DNA from: Trichodelitschia bisporula
Taxonomy: Eukaryota > Ascomycota > Dothideomycetes > Phaeotrichales > Phaeotrichaceae
Assembly: GCA_010356995.1 (NCBI GenBank)
Contig: ML996689.1
Span: forward strand, 231,873 to 295,872
Length of the DNA: 64,000 nt
Direction: 5' to 3'
Both the position numbers and the translations under genes were made by a program. Position 1 is the stretch's first letter. Every line of letters starts with the position of its first letter. The notes beneath the pieces were generated by a model. That model had not been told where the DNA came from. It saw only the letters and a program-made list of their open reading frames with translations, and ran no database searches. Positions 12,001 through 22,379 of this stretch are shown here, in pieces.

Positions 12001-13208
12001 AGAAGTTCGACCCGGGTACCAATCAGGCAAGGCGCCTTTTCCCGCTCGTATGGGTTGGATGGTGTGTCTGCGGCCCTGGGCAAGTTTAGGAGCATTGCCG
12101 GCGCGGGTGGATCTTCTGGTATCTCGACTTTGACCGGCGGGAGCAACAACAAAAGCTCTTTAGCGTACGCTGCCGCCGTCCCCGCCGCGAATGGCTGCCA
12201 GCTCTTGTTCTTGTGAGAGTCCGAGTAGTCGCAGATTCCCCGCACAGGCAGACATGGAAAATCGTTCATCACCCCGGCGGCTTCCATTTCGAAGCACAGG
12301 ACGCCTCCGAGTTTCTCACTGACTTTGTCTCGTTCCTTGGCATCGCGCATGACTTGATTCCCCGAAGCGATCGTACCATAGTGAACCAAGACATGTTCAC
12401 CACGCGTCTGGCGCCGCACGCTATATTCTTTCTTGCAATTATTGCAGTTTTCCTCTTCCTCCTCATGGTTGTACGCAGGGTCGTATAGGATATCTGGCCC
12501 GGCCTTGTCGCGAGCGAAAAGAGACTGGCTGCTGAGCTTTGCAAGGTGATGTAGGAAACCAACGCTTCCTTTCAGATGGCTTGCTTTCAGACTCTTCAAC
12601 GCGCTCAGCAAGGCCTTTGGGGGCGCGTTCAGGAATCCAGTTCGTTCAACCCCGTCAGGCCTGGTCTTGCCCAAGTCGTACTGAATCACTCCGCCACAAT
12701 CCTTGGACGGCCAGCAAACAACAACGTCCCCAAGTCGGATGTCGGCTTTTGCGCTCGGCACACCGCCTCCGATGCCGACCAAGACGCCGAATTGAACCGA
12801 AGTGAAAGTTGACTTCATTTGAGCAACCGCCGAGGCCGCCGAGTTTGTGCCCATCAGCCCCAAGACCATGATGACCGTATTGTGTTCGCCAACGCGGCCG
12901 AGCGTGTAGCTATTGGGATCGGACGCGTCCCGGGGGAGAGGTTGGTGCTCTTCGTCGAGCATCTCCTGGGCTGCTGCAAGTTCAATGTCAAGCGCGCAAA
13001 TCCACCCTACTGTGTAGTCTTCGTGACGAAGTCGGCGGGTTGGCTTCCTGTCGGTGGTTCTCTGGAGGGCAAGTGGTAAGGTTGAGGTCTGGCTGACGTT
13101 GCTCGCGGGGGCAGGTGTGGTGGTCTCACCAGCAACAGGTGAGGGTCGTGAAAGACTGGAAGAGGCATGGAAGCGGCCCCGTGTCCAGATCCGCTTTGCA
13201 GGTGGCAT
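9073..13208 (-). CDS. NLR protein: PNP_UDP effector, NACHT ATPase, WD40 repeats (copy A)
   Basis: This is a fungal NOD-like receptor with three parts. Exon 1 (13208-10563, 882 residues) carries a nucleoside phosphorylase-fold domain at about residues 64-355, with the VGIGGGVPS phosphate/ribose loop, the FEMEAAG glutamate motif and the DYSDSH acid motif. A NACHT NTPase follows, with P-loop GLAGTGKST at about 423-431 and Walker B ILVVDALDE at about 534-542. A 51-bp intron (10562-10512, GTAAGC donor) leads to exon 2. Exon 2 starts with the family's conserved linker and then enters WD40 repeats (unit VAFSPDGKQLASASWD), ending in a closing motif, LLWLPAEYR...GRVLCMEF. The WD40 array is interrupted by an unsequenced gap of stated length 916, and the frame differs across it, so the gap length is not exact. 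I start at ATG 13208 (MPPAKR); the open frame extends 34 codons upstream only from a TTG. Such genes act in non-self recognition and regulated cell death. The ligand here is unknown. Confidence 0.88.
9295..10210. other. Assembly gap (916 N) inside the WD40 array of copy A
   Basis: Both edges of the gap carry the same WD40 repeat segment (about 42 bases identical, at 9253-9294 and at 10218-10259). The assembly therefore broke in near-identical tandem repeats. The true repeat number is unknown. Confidence 0.95.
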
Positions 13209-13662
13209 CTTGGAAATAATGATGCTAGTCAAGAAATTGCGGACTTGTGAAAATGCAGGAGTGGAACTGGAGGTTAAAGGCGAGGCTTTGGGGCTTCGAG
13301 CTGAGCTCAACTGCGGGGCAGAATGCCAAGAATGAGGCTGTGAGCTGTCGGGCGCGGAGAGGACGAGATTGGAGACACAGCCACATGCTACGGGGCATCA
13401 AGTTCTCCTACGAACTGATCAGTTCATAGACGAAGACTTCGCTGGAGGACATACCCAGTTGTTCATCCATGTTGCACCGCCCACGCTGCTTGCGTCGTCT
13501 ATGCCCGCGTCGTAGGTGCTGTACGGGATATCGAGACTGACCAGGGCTCGAGCATAAACAGGCTCGGGAGGATGCCGGAGTGGCGGTCATGGTTTTTGGT
13601 GGGAGTTTGGCAGCGTAGTGAGGGACAGACGGAGCATATAGACTGTTCTGATTGAGGAGATA

Positions 13663-13804
13663 TGTTGAATTTGTAGCGGCAACCTGGGGTGGCTGGAGCG
13701 GAGCCAGGAGACAGGGATCGTCTCCTGGTGAGGTATATAGTCAGCTCACTTCCCACTGTTAGTCAACTAAGCAACTCAGTCATGTTCACACTTCATTTTA
13801 AACA
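13663..13804 (+). mobile_element. Solo LTR, Copia family 2, with 5-bp target duplication
   Basis: A 142-bp element starts TGTTGAATTTG and ends TTTTAAACA, flanked on both sides by AGATA (13658-13662 and 13805-13809). It is about 91 percent identical by hand count to the LTR at 16171-16311. The matching position in copy B (near 22844) has no insertion and reads through, so this is a clean presence/absence difference. It lies about 450 bp upstream of the NLR start codon. Confidence 0.9.
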
Positions 13805-14243
13805 AGATATGTAGTTGATTCTGTGGCAGAGGTGGCCGGATAATGTGTAAGATGGGTGTTAGCAAGCGTCCTGGTGCTGGATTAAAGGCTCAATTGGAGT
13901 TGAGCAGACGACATCATATCAGTCATACTGCATCGTGTCTTCAGCGCGGGACTCGAGAAACGTACAGTATCATGGAACAATTGAGCCCGCGGGAGCGTGC
14001 GGCCATTCCAACTGCGAAGGAAAGGCCTCATCCCCATCGAGGAGAAACGATTGTCCATCCACAACTCCACAACTTGTCGTCAACAGACCAACATTGGCAA
14101 AAGGTTGAAGGGATAGACGGCGCCTAGCTTCCCCTCGAACTAGCCTAGCGGCCCCTCCCGTCAATCAAGCGGCCCCATGTGGCCCGTATCTATCGCATTC
14201 CCGGCCTCGCAAGTACTCCATCCCACCACCTCTTCGTTTGCGA

Positions 14244-14985
14244 TGTTAAAAGGGGATGTGTGATCAATGGAAACATCACAGCATCATAAGTTGGACCAAA
14301 GGTCTGTCCATGAACAAGTTGCTTAATTGTCAAAGAGGTGGGGATCTCGAGTCTACTTATACTCGAGCGCTGTGGCTGAAACTGGGTGAGGCTAAACACA
14401 GCCACCGCATTCCAACAGCGACAACCAAGGAGCGATCGCCCTGGCCAAGAACCCGCAGTTTCACCCGAGAACAAAGCACATAGGCATTCAGCACCACTAC
14501 GTCAGGGAGAAGCAGGCATCCGGAGAGATTGACCTCCAGAGAAGCGGGTTGCTGATGGCCTTACAAAAGCCTTGCCAAAGGATCGCTTCGAACAGTTCAG
14601 GGAGGCATTGGGTCTTGAATGGGCTCGCACCAGGTGAGGGGGAGAAGGGAACCATGAGGATCGGTCTATCTGCCGCCCCTCCTTGTGTAAGTCCAGGCAC
14701 TCTTTCCCTCACAGAGGGTTTTAACGAGGCCTGGCCGTCTGTCCATGTGGGAGCTTCGTGTCTTTGTGAGCGTACCCCTGGCCTTTTCACTGGGTTTCGT
14801 CTGAGGGGGAGTGTTGGAAAGCGGTGGCTGTGTTCAGCCTTACCAAGTTTCAGCCACAGGGCTCGAGTATAAGTAGACTCGGGATCCCCACCTCTTTGGC
14901 AATTAAGCAACTTGTTCATGGACAGACCTTTGGTCCAACTTATGATGCGGTGATGTTTCCATTGACCACACCTCCCCTTTTAACA
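14244..14985. mobile_element. Copia-type fragment (family 1) bounded by inverted 174-bp LTRs
   Basis: An LTR in minus orientation (14244-14417) is followed by a fragment of about 390 bp encoding the end of a Ty1/Copia RNase H domain on the plus strand. A polypurine tract (CTGAGGGGGAG) and an LTR in plus orientation (14812-14985) follow. The two LTRs are the same length and about 94 percent identical by hand count. Both show TG...CA ends. The right LTR is in the expected 3' place for the coding fragment; the left one is reversed, so this is a rearranged or nested remnant and not a whole element. No matching target duplication is seen at the outer ends. Confidence 0.85.
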
Positions 14986-16311
14986 GATCGTGCCAGCACC
15001 CGATGACTTCCAGGCCCCTCAGAGCCTCAAGACCTGGTACGCCAAAGCGATCGGTTGCCTCATGTATGCCATGCTTGGTACTAGACCCGACATCGCATAC
15101 GCTGTCTCCATCTGCAGTCGCTTCCTCGCGAACCCCGGACCCCAGCACGAAACGGCGGTCAAGAGGATCTGTCTGAGGGTTCGTCGTGGAAACTAGCAGT
15201 GGCTGCTGCTCGAGCCAAAACCAATGTATCAATTGATCTCTGACTGACTAGCTCGACCTCCGAATGAGGTCGGGAATGAGTGACTATATACACAACGTCT
15301 GACTTCCAGCATCTTCCATCGATCTGACCAATTTGTCAGGAAGAATACTCCAGATACTCAATTTGTCATCATAGAAGATTCTAGATCTTCATCCCGCAGT
15401 GGCTGGGTGTATACCGTCATTGCTCAGTCTGACAGGATCTTTCGCTACCTTCGGGGCACCATGGAGGTGGAACTTGTGTACCGCGGATCGCTGGAGACTC
15501 TGGCTGGTTACACCGACTCTGACTGGGCTGGGGATTCATCCACGAGGCGATCAACGGCCAGATACATCTTCAACCTCGGCAGTGGAGCAGTAAGCTGATC
15601 ATCGAAGCGCCAGAGTGTTGTTGCGTTGTCATCATGCGAAGCGGAATACATGGGGCAGACGCAAGCAACAAAGGAAGCTGTCTGGTTGCGCAACCTACTC
15701 AAGGAGCTTCTCAAACACGATGAGCCAGCAGCTACTGTCATCTTCGGAGACAACCAAGGCGCCATCTCGCTGGCAAAGAACCCCCAATTTCACGCCAGAT
15801 CGAAGCACATCGCCATCCAGCACCACATTGTACGCGAGAAGCAGGCGGAGGGGGTCATCGACATGCGGTACATCTCGACGAAGGAGCAGATCGCTGACGG
15901 ACTCACCAAGACCTTGCCAAAGGATCGCTTTCCGGCTTTCAGGAAAGCCTTGGGGCTGGAGTGTCGCTTTGGGCGGGAACGCAATGGGTAAACGCTTCTG
16001 GCACTCTTTCCCCTCGCTTTTCCCACAGGATTTTTGAGGGTTTAATGAGGCCAGACACTGCCAACCCCTTCTTGTTTTTGTCTCTCTTGGAGTTTATTCC
16101 ATCCCGGGACATGGGAGGCAGTGGGAGCTCACTGTTGGTGCACTTCCATCCACCTCGGTTTGAGTGGGAGTGCTGAATTTGTGGCGGCAACCTGGGGTGG
16201 CTGGAGTGGAGCCGGGAGAGAGGGGTCGTTTCCTGGCGAGGTATATAGTCAGCTCACTTCCCACTGCTAGTCGATCAAGCAACTCAGTCAAGTTCACACT
16301 TCATTTTAACA
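14986..16311 (+). mobile_element. 5'-truncated Copia-type element (family 2) with 3' LTR
   Basis: This fragment of a Ty1/Copia polyprotein covers the end of the reverse transcriptase and the RNase H domain (recognisable by a CLMYAMLGTRPDIAYAV-type segment and a TDSDWAG motif). A purine-rich tract and a 141-bp LTR follow at 16171-16311 (TGCTGAATTTG...TTTTAACA). It is missing its 5' part, where family-1 LTR sequence abuts it, and is interrupted by a 265-bp solo LTR of a third family. It is a fossil, broken in a few places. Its right LTR edge cuts into a DUF3435 recombinase gene. Confidence 0.85.
15170..15434. mobile_element. Nested solo LTR (265 bp) with 5-bp target duplication
   Basis: A 265-bp sequence with TGTCTGAG at its start and GTCTGACA at its end sits inside the family-2 Copia fragment. 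It is flanked by the direct repeat GGATC (15165-15169 and 15435-15439). The ends, the size and the duplication indicate a solo LTR of a third, otherwise unseen family. It contains no coding sequence. Confidence 0.85.
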
Positions 16312-17479
16312 GAATGCGAGAAACAGCAGGAGTATTGTGGGATCAAAGATGAGCTCCACTGTCTCGGTAAGAATGTGGGCGGTTCTTGTAGAAGATTATT
16401 AGCATGCAAATGCCAAACTGAAGTTACTTACGATCTGGGATTTCGCTCGTATCCTTTGTGAAAGACAAGGTTTGATTTCCAGAACCAGCTTCTGTCTCAT
16501 CCGTTCGGAATCGCGGACTAAGAAGAGCCTGACATGCTCATAACGAAGAACTTTGGGTAGTTCCCCATGACCTTGTTTGGCGTACACCGGCTCTAGCAAT
16601 GCCGCTGGCCTTGTTGCCGTAGCCATCGAAATCAGTATAACCAAGGTGACTTGGACTCGTAACCTCTCGTTGGTATACTGCAGTCTGTCCCATTTCCAAA
16701 GGTGGTTGAGAAGGATGGCCATATCGGCAAAGCTTAGGACAGGCTTCTGTTAGACGGATTCCCATTTGTTACAGCCTTCTGATATTGTAAGTTCCTGTAT
16801 CACTTCGCGCCCGGTATCTTTGTAGCCGGTATCCGTTAAGCGCTCGGGATTGCTTACCTCCGTTGTCTTGTTTCATCGTATCTTTGGCTCGACGCCACTC
16901 CTGTTTCATATTTCCTATATAGTACGAGTTGCCCACATGGTACACTCGACAGTTCAGTCTACGTCAATCAACAGAAACCTTTGTTTCATCTGTTCTCAGC
17001 TTCTCCAGTCCAACAGCTTCGGCTGCCGTTCTCTACTGAGTCCATGCTCAGAGGCTAGATTCAAAGAGATGAACTATACAAAATTAGTTTCGAGTTTATC
17101 AAGATGAGTCTCTTACTGAATTGACACGCCTCCTGTCCTCAAGGCTCCACACTCGGTGATGTGGTATTTGTCTTCGAGCGGCGTGCCACCGGTCATAGTA
17201 GACGTTAATAGTTATCTCTTTTCGGATTCCCTTTCGCGTGTCCAAAGTCCATTTCAGGAACAACATAACCAGCTCAGGGTCAGCCTCCGCCATACACTTT
17301 TCAGGGTCACTGAAAAGTGCATCTCCATTAGGAATATCGGAGGTTCGTGCAGCTTCACAGAACTCTTTCCATTGATGGCGGGTTCGGCTCAGGTTGTGTT
17401 TTGACGATTTTGAGTATCTTGCCTCCACTCGGCAGCTTTTCAGCCTAGAGAGAAGGTGAGCGAAGTTTTGCGTCGACAT
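16312..17479 (-). pseudogene. DUF3435 tyrosine recombinase remnant (Crypton/Starship-captain superfamily)
   Basis: The minus strand from ATG 17479 encodes the N-terminal core-binding part of a DUF3435 protein (phrases HQWKEFCEAA and LKWTLDTRKGIRKE). A GTAAGA donor follows at 17116. A second block (about 16750-16432) has the family segment LLNHLWKWD...NERLRVQ and TATRPAALLE, which holds the box-I arginine expected in tyrosine recombinases. A third short block (about 16362-16312) reads TVELIFDPTILLLFLAF, the usual next motif. The gene then stops at the end of the LTR at 16311, so the catalytic C-terminus (His-x-x-Arg, Tyr) is missing. The middle region is of uncertain exon structure. Such recombinases mobilise Cryptons, and as captains they mobilise Starship giant elements. 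Which of the two this belonged to cannot be told from the fragment. Confidence 0.72.
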
Positions 17480-17782
17480 TTAGATCGAGGGCAGAAGGTT
17501 GACTTCTGAACCTGCAGTGGTCTTCGGGGATATTTAAGTCAGAGCATTAACTAGTTTACCTCCTAGCCCTCCTAAGGACCATCTAACAACGCCCCTACCG
17601 AAGGCATCTAAGGACGCCTTATTCGTCGTCCTGGAAATTTGAGAAGTTGAAAAGAAGAATCGACAATTCCCTTACGTAGTCGCGCGCTTAATAATGGCAA
17701 CTTTCATTGGACGATATTCGCCAAGCCTGATGACAAAGGATATATGACGGCAGTGTAAATTCAGAGTTTTACCAAATTGGGA

Positions 17783-17818
17783 CGCGACCATAGATACACT
17801 CTCTGATCTATGGCCGCG
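17783..17818. repeat. 36-bp inverted repeat at the left edge of duplication copy B
   Basis: Two 13-bp arms, CGCGACCATAGAT and ATCTATGGCCGCG, are inverted with one mismatch around a 10-bp spacer (17796-17805). The right arm is the first sequence shared with copy A (7841 onward); the left arm lies outside the shared sequence and has no partner in copy A. Confidence 0.65.
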
Positions 17819-19024
17819 TTCCGCATTAGGAAGTCCGGATTAGGACACCGCCCTCGGCAGCACTTTAATACGGGTTACCTCATTATATTATCCTCGCAAA
17901 AATACTGTGCTATGCTTGGCCGGCTAGATTTGAATTCGAAAACGTCTTATCTATGACCTATGTCCGTACCCTTAACTCAATGAGGAAAGTGCTCAATCTA
18001 GACTAGCCTATGCATTGTCATTCTTGCTAGCCAATACTTTTCTCTGCCTTGCCGCTAAATCCAGCGCCAGATTTCCTTCAACTGGAAATTACTGACGCGC
18101 TAAGTGATTTTAGATGGGCAGTAACATGTGCTCGTCCCGCCCTCCGCATTGAACCACAACGCCTGCCTTAACTCGCCCCGTCTTCGGCCTGTCGCCGGCT
18201 CCCCTCTCCAGAACCGGCCCGGTTGGACCTGCAAGCGAAGTATCATGAGTATCGGAAGGGTCATATCTCAATTAAGCGAGGGCGCCTGTTAGGACCCCTA
18301 TTCCGTCTTCGCATTGTTAGCTCTGCCTCAACGTGACTCAGGCAACCCTACCCCGCACTCCGATTCTCCGAGTGGGGTGGCTAGGGGGCTAAGTGTGGGG
18401 TTGCACCGTGGTGAGGGAAGGGAAGACGAGCCGAGGCAGTGGCGCAGGTGGCGAGTGGGTTGGTGGCACGGGTGAAGCTGGTGGCGCGGGTGGAGTTGGT
18501 GGCGCGGATAGTGATGGTGGCGCGGGCGGAGGTGGCGCTCAAGAATCGGGCTCTCTGTGTAGGGTCTCGGATGACAAACATAGGATTATCCGCCTAGCAT
18601 CCCAACACAGCTTCACGTCTTTATCAATGGAGGCTAATGAGAGGACATGGTGTACGTGACCGTCTCCCTTTTCCGGCTTTGATCAGGTTGAGCTAGGGTC
18701 TGGTCCCGTCTTCATCAACGCTCTGCTTGACGCAAGAACTGGGAGTGGAAAACATTGAACACAGCCACTACATTCCATCATACCTTCTCTGTGCACTGAA
18801 GGAATGGTTGATTCCAGATGTTTCCAGATACCCGTTGCATTGAAGCCATTACTTCACTGATCTGGCGACATTTTTGTACGCCACTATTACCATTTGCTAA
18901 TGGAGAGCTTGATTTTAAAGCCGTACCATTCCCATTTGTAACCCTTTGCCACTTTCACTCTCAAAGAGGTATAAAAGGGCTAAGACTGCACCGAAGGTGG
19001 GTGGGGAGGGGGTTAAGAGAAATT

Positions 19025-22000
19025 TTAGCAATTGAATTCCATGCACAGCATTCGACCAGACGAATACCCCAAGCCAACCTTGCTTCCGTGAACGGCGACA
19101 TGTAGCGGATTGCGATACTCGACTGGAAGCCAAAGACATTTTCCGCACCTATGGTCATCCATTCCCCGACAATTCTGAAACGTGGAGGATCTGATCCGGA
19201 ACCTGGCAACTGCTTGCCGTCCTGCCAGAATGCCACGGCGTTGATATCCGAATGGCCCTCGAGCGTCTGCAGCGCCTTTCCCGAGCCGGCGTCCCACAGC
19301 CTGACCGTCGAGTCCCACGATGCCGACGCCAGCTGCTTGCCGTCCGGCGAGAAGGCCACGGCGCTGACCCCTTTCGAATGGCCCTCGAGCGTATGCAGCA
19401 AGGCATCCCAGTTGTCCCTAACCTGCGGTAGGCCGGGCATCCACAGAGGCATTTGGCTTTGAAACTGCCATTTTACAAGTCTTGCTGCCGGAGAAAATAC
19501 CAGCGCACTGCAATATGTCTGCAAGGCAGCTAGTTCGATGCTGACCGGTTGTAGAGGACAAATCGTTTCATGTCATGAACAAACTCCGATAGTTGGGACA
19601 CCTCTGCGCCTAAGCCAAGTATCAGCCAAGTATCCCCACTCTGCTTTACGTCCAGCTTACCGATATCATGGACTCCAGAGACGCGATGGCATGAAACCCT
19701 TCAGAAACCTTCTGCATCCAGCCAAGCGCCTCAAGCCAATGAAGGAGATGCTTCTTTAGAAACCGATGGACTTGGTCGTCATCTCTAAGCTGAGAACCGC
19801 CCTTCTCAAAATGCTGCGTCCGTCCCTGCGCCTTCACCCAACGAAGGAGGCGTTTCGGCAGGGACCGAGAGATTTGGCCGTCATTTTTAAGCTGGGAGCC
19901 GCCCTTCTCAAGATGCTGGATCCAGTAGAGGCATGCGTACTGAACTTCGGGAGGAGGACATCGGTCGACTTGACTCGGCTCTGTATCTGTTGCAAGTGCA
20001 CCTGGTTGGCCGATCTCCAATTGGTCCTGCTTCAGGAACTTACACATCAGGTCCATGCAATTTGTAGCAAGGGTTTGATGCGCTTGCTCCTCGTCTACCC
20101 AGAAACCCGTATCTCCGCTTCTCCTCGAATCGAGAAGGAAGTCACGAAACGAAGGATGATGTAAGCGGAGTGCATTGGCTGGCTCTTCTGGAATGTCCAA
20201 AATTGCGTGAAGATCATTCAGTGCCCCATTCACTTTAGATTGGGGGATTTTGAGAAGCCCACTCAAGGATTGGGCGGAAAGTGAATTGAACAGGACCACG
20301 ATGCTTCCAAGCAGTTCCTTCAATGTGGATCGCAGCTTCTCTGCATCATCGTCTTCATAGTCGGTAAGGGATTGGCGAAGAACAGTCGCGTAGATCTCGT
20401 CGAGATGCTTCTCTGGCGCTTTCACAGTACTATGGCTTTGGTCGAGAATCAAGCTCAGTTTCTCGGGAGCCAATGCTTTTCCCTGTCGAATAAAGCGGCA
20501 TGCGGTTTCGGCCCAGATGAACAGGCCACTGGCATTCCGGACAAGAGAGTCGATGTCTTGCTCGCCTGGCCAATCTTTGTCAAAAGAGCGTCCCCGGGCT
20601 AGACGTTCGAGCTCGTGCCGTAGGAAGAAGCGGATATCATTGTCAACAGTCGACTTCTCAATTCTGTGGAGCACAAAATCCAGGTGCTCGCTTGTTGGCA
20701 TTTCGGATAACGGAGACCGGATTGACACTTCAGGTCTACTCGTTAAAAACAGCCGGAGCCGGGTTTTCTTCAGCAACCGAAAGAGATCCAGAATTCCCCC
20801 TATGTCGTCCTCGCCCTCGCATTCGTCCAGGGCATCGACCACCAGGATATGCGGAGTAGGGGAGGCGTCACCTTCGAGCTTCGACATGGGANNNNNNNNN
20901 NNNNNNNNNNNNNNNNNNNNNNNNNNNNNNNNNNNNNNNNNNNNNNNNNNNNNNNNNNNNNNNNNNNNNNNNNNNNNNNNNNNNNNNNNNNNNNNNNNNN
21001 NNNNNNNNNNNNNNNNNNNNNNNNNNNNNNNNNNNNNNNNNNNNNNNNNNNNNNNNNNNNNNNNNNNNNNNNNNNNNNNNNNNNNNNNNNNNNNNNNNNN
21101 NNNNNNNNNNNNNNNNNNNNNNNNNNNNNNNNNNNNNNNNNNNNNNNNNNNNNNNNNNNNNNNNNNGAGAAGTTCGACCCGGGTACCAATCAGGCAAGGC
21201 GCTTTTTTCCGCTCGTATGGGTTGGATGGTGTGTCTGCAGCCCTGGGCAAGTTTAGGAGCATTGCCGGCGCAGATGGATGTTCTGGCATCTCGACTTTGG
21301 CCGGCGGAACCAACAATAGAAGCTCTTTAGCGTACGCTGCCGCCGTCCCCGCCGCGTACGGCTGCCAGCTCTTATTCTTATGCGAGTCCGCATAGTCGCA
21401 TATTCCCCGCACAACAAGGCACGGAAAACTGTTCATGAGCCCCGCCGCCTCCATCTCAAAGCAGAGTACGCCTCCAAGCTTCGTGCTGACTTTGTCTCGT
21501 TCCTTGGCATCGCGCATGACTTGGTTCCCGGAGGCTATGGTGCCGTAATGGACAACAACATGCTCACCGCGCGGCTGCCGCCGTACCACGCACTCTTTCC
21601 GGCACTTCTGGCAGTCGTCCGGTCCTCCCTCATGATTGTAGGTAACGTGGTATAAATCATCTGGTCCGGCTTTGTCCCGTGCAAATCTTGGGTACTGGGC
21701 GAGCTTCGAGAGAGAGTGTAAGAACCCGACTCTCTCTCGGAGGTTATTCGCCTTTAGGGTTGCTATCGCCTTCAGGAAGACCTGCGGGGGAATTGAGGGA
21801 TCCAGTCCGTTCAAACTTGTCTGGTGTCGTCTTGCCGAAGTCGTACTGCACTACTCCGCCGTGATCCTTGAACGGATGACTGACGACGACATCCCCAAGC
21901 CGTAAATCAGCTGTACTCGGCACACCACCTCCGATGCCCACTATCAGGCCGAGCCGGACAGAGCTGAATGCCAACTGCATCTGGGCAGCAACCGAGGCTG

Positions 22001-22379
22001 CCGCATTGGTTCCTATTTGGCCTACGGGTAGGCACGCAATCACGACATTGTGTCCACCGATGCGGCCAAGTACATAGACGTTGGAATCAGCCGCATTCTG
22101 AGGGAGACTCTGATGTTCCTCATCTAGCATATCTTGAGCTGCCGCAAGTTCCATCGGGAGAGCGCATATCCATCCTATTGTATAGTCTTCATGACGAAGT
22201 CGGCGGGCTGGCCCACTTTTAGTGGCTCTCTGAGGGGCAAGTGGTAAAGTTGAGGTCTGGTCGACACTGCTCGTGGGGGCAGGTGTGATGGTCTCGCCAG
22301 CAACAGGTGAGGAGGGCCGTGAAAGGCCGGAAGAGGCACAGAAGTGGCCCCGTATCCGGATCCGCTTTGCAGGTGGCAT
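19025..22379 (-). pseudogene. Decayed PNP-NACHT-WD40 NLR gene (copy B)
   Basis: This is the paralogue of the copy A gene, with the same ATG (MPPAKR, 22379), the same exon 1 end and splice donor (19660) and a similar WD40 exon. At least three single-base length differences from copy A disrupt the frame, one in the PNP part and others in the WD40 exon, and the last repeats are degenerate. Only one good WD40 unit and one poor one remain before the closing LWLPVEYR...GRMLCMEF motif. The linker before the donor carries a tandem duplication of about 33 residues (EKGGSQL twice), absent in copy A. PNP residues from about 110 to 260 differ strongly from copy A, while the NACHT and C-terminal parts are nearly the same. 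A 275-bp gap hides the P-loop. A sequencing error at a C5 run could explain one break, but not all of them. Confidence 0.75.
20892..21166. other. Assembly gap (275 N) in the NACHT part of copy B
   Basis: The gap covers the region that in copy A holds the P-loop. The missing length is close to that of the matching copy A stretch, so it is probably collapsed or low-coverage duplicate sequence. Confidence 0.95.

Larger units (their letters stand above)
7841..14243. repeat. Segmental duplication, copy A (carries the open NLR gene)
   Basis: From the CTATGGTCGCGTTCCGC segment near 7845 to the TTTGCGA at 14237-14243, this stretch matches 17805-23270 in the same orientation at well above 90 percent by eye in the flanks. 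It holds a PNP-NACHT-WD40 gene, about 1.2 kb of its 3' flank and about 1 kb of its 5' flank. The homology stops abruptly at both ends. At 14244 an LTR begins. A 142-bp solo LTR (13663-13804) is found only in this copy. Distance between copy starts is about 10 kb. Confidence 0.9.

Noticed and set aside
13209-13310. N-terminal 34-residue extension of the NLR frame (SSARSPKAS...)
   Set aside because: It begins with TTG in both copies. The first ATG is at MPPAKR, so the extension is probably untranslated.
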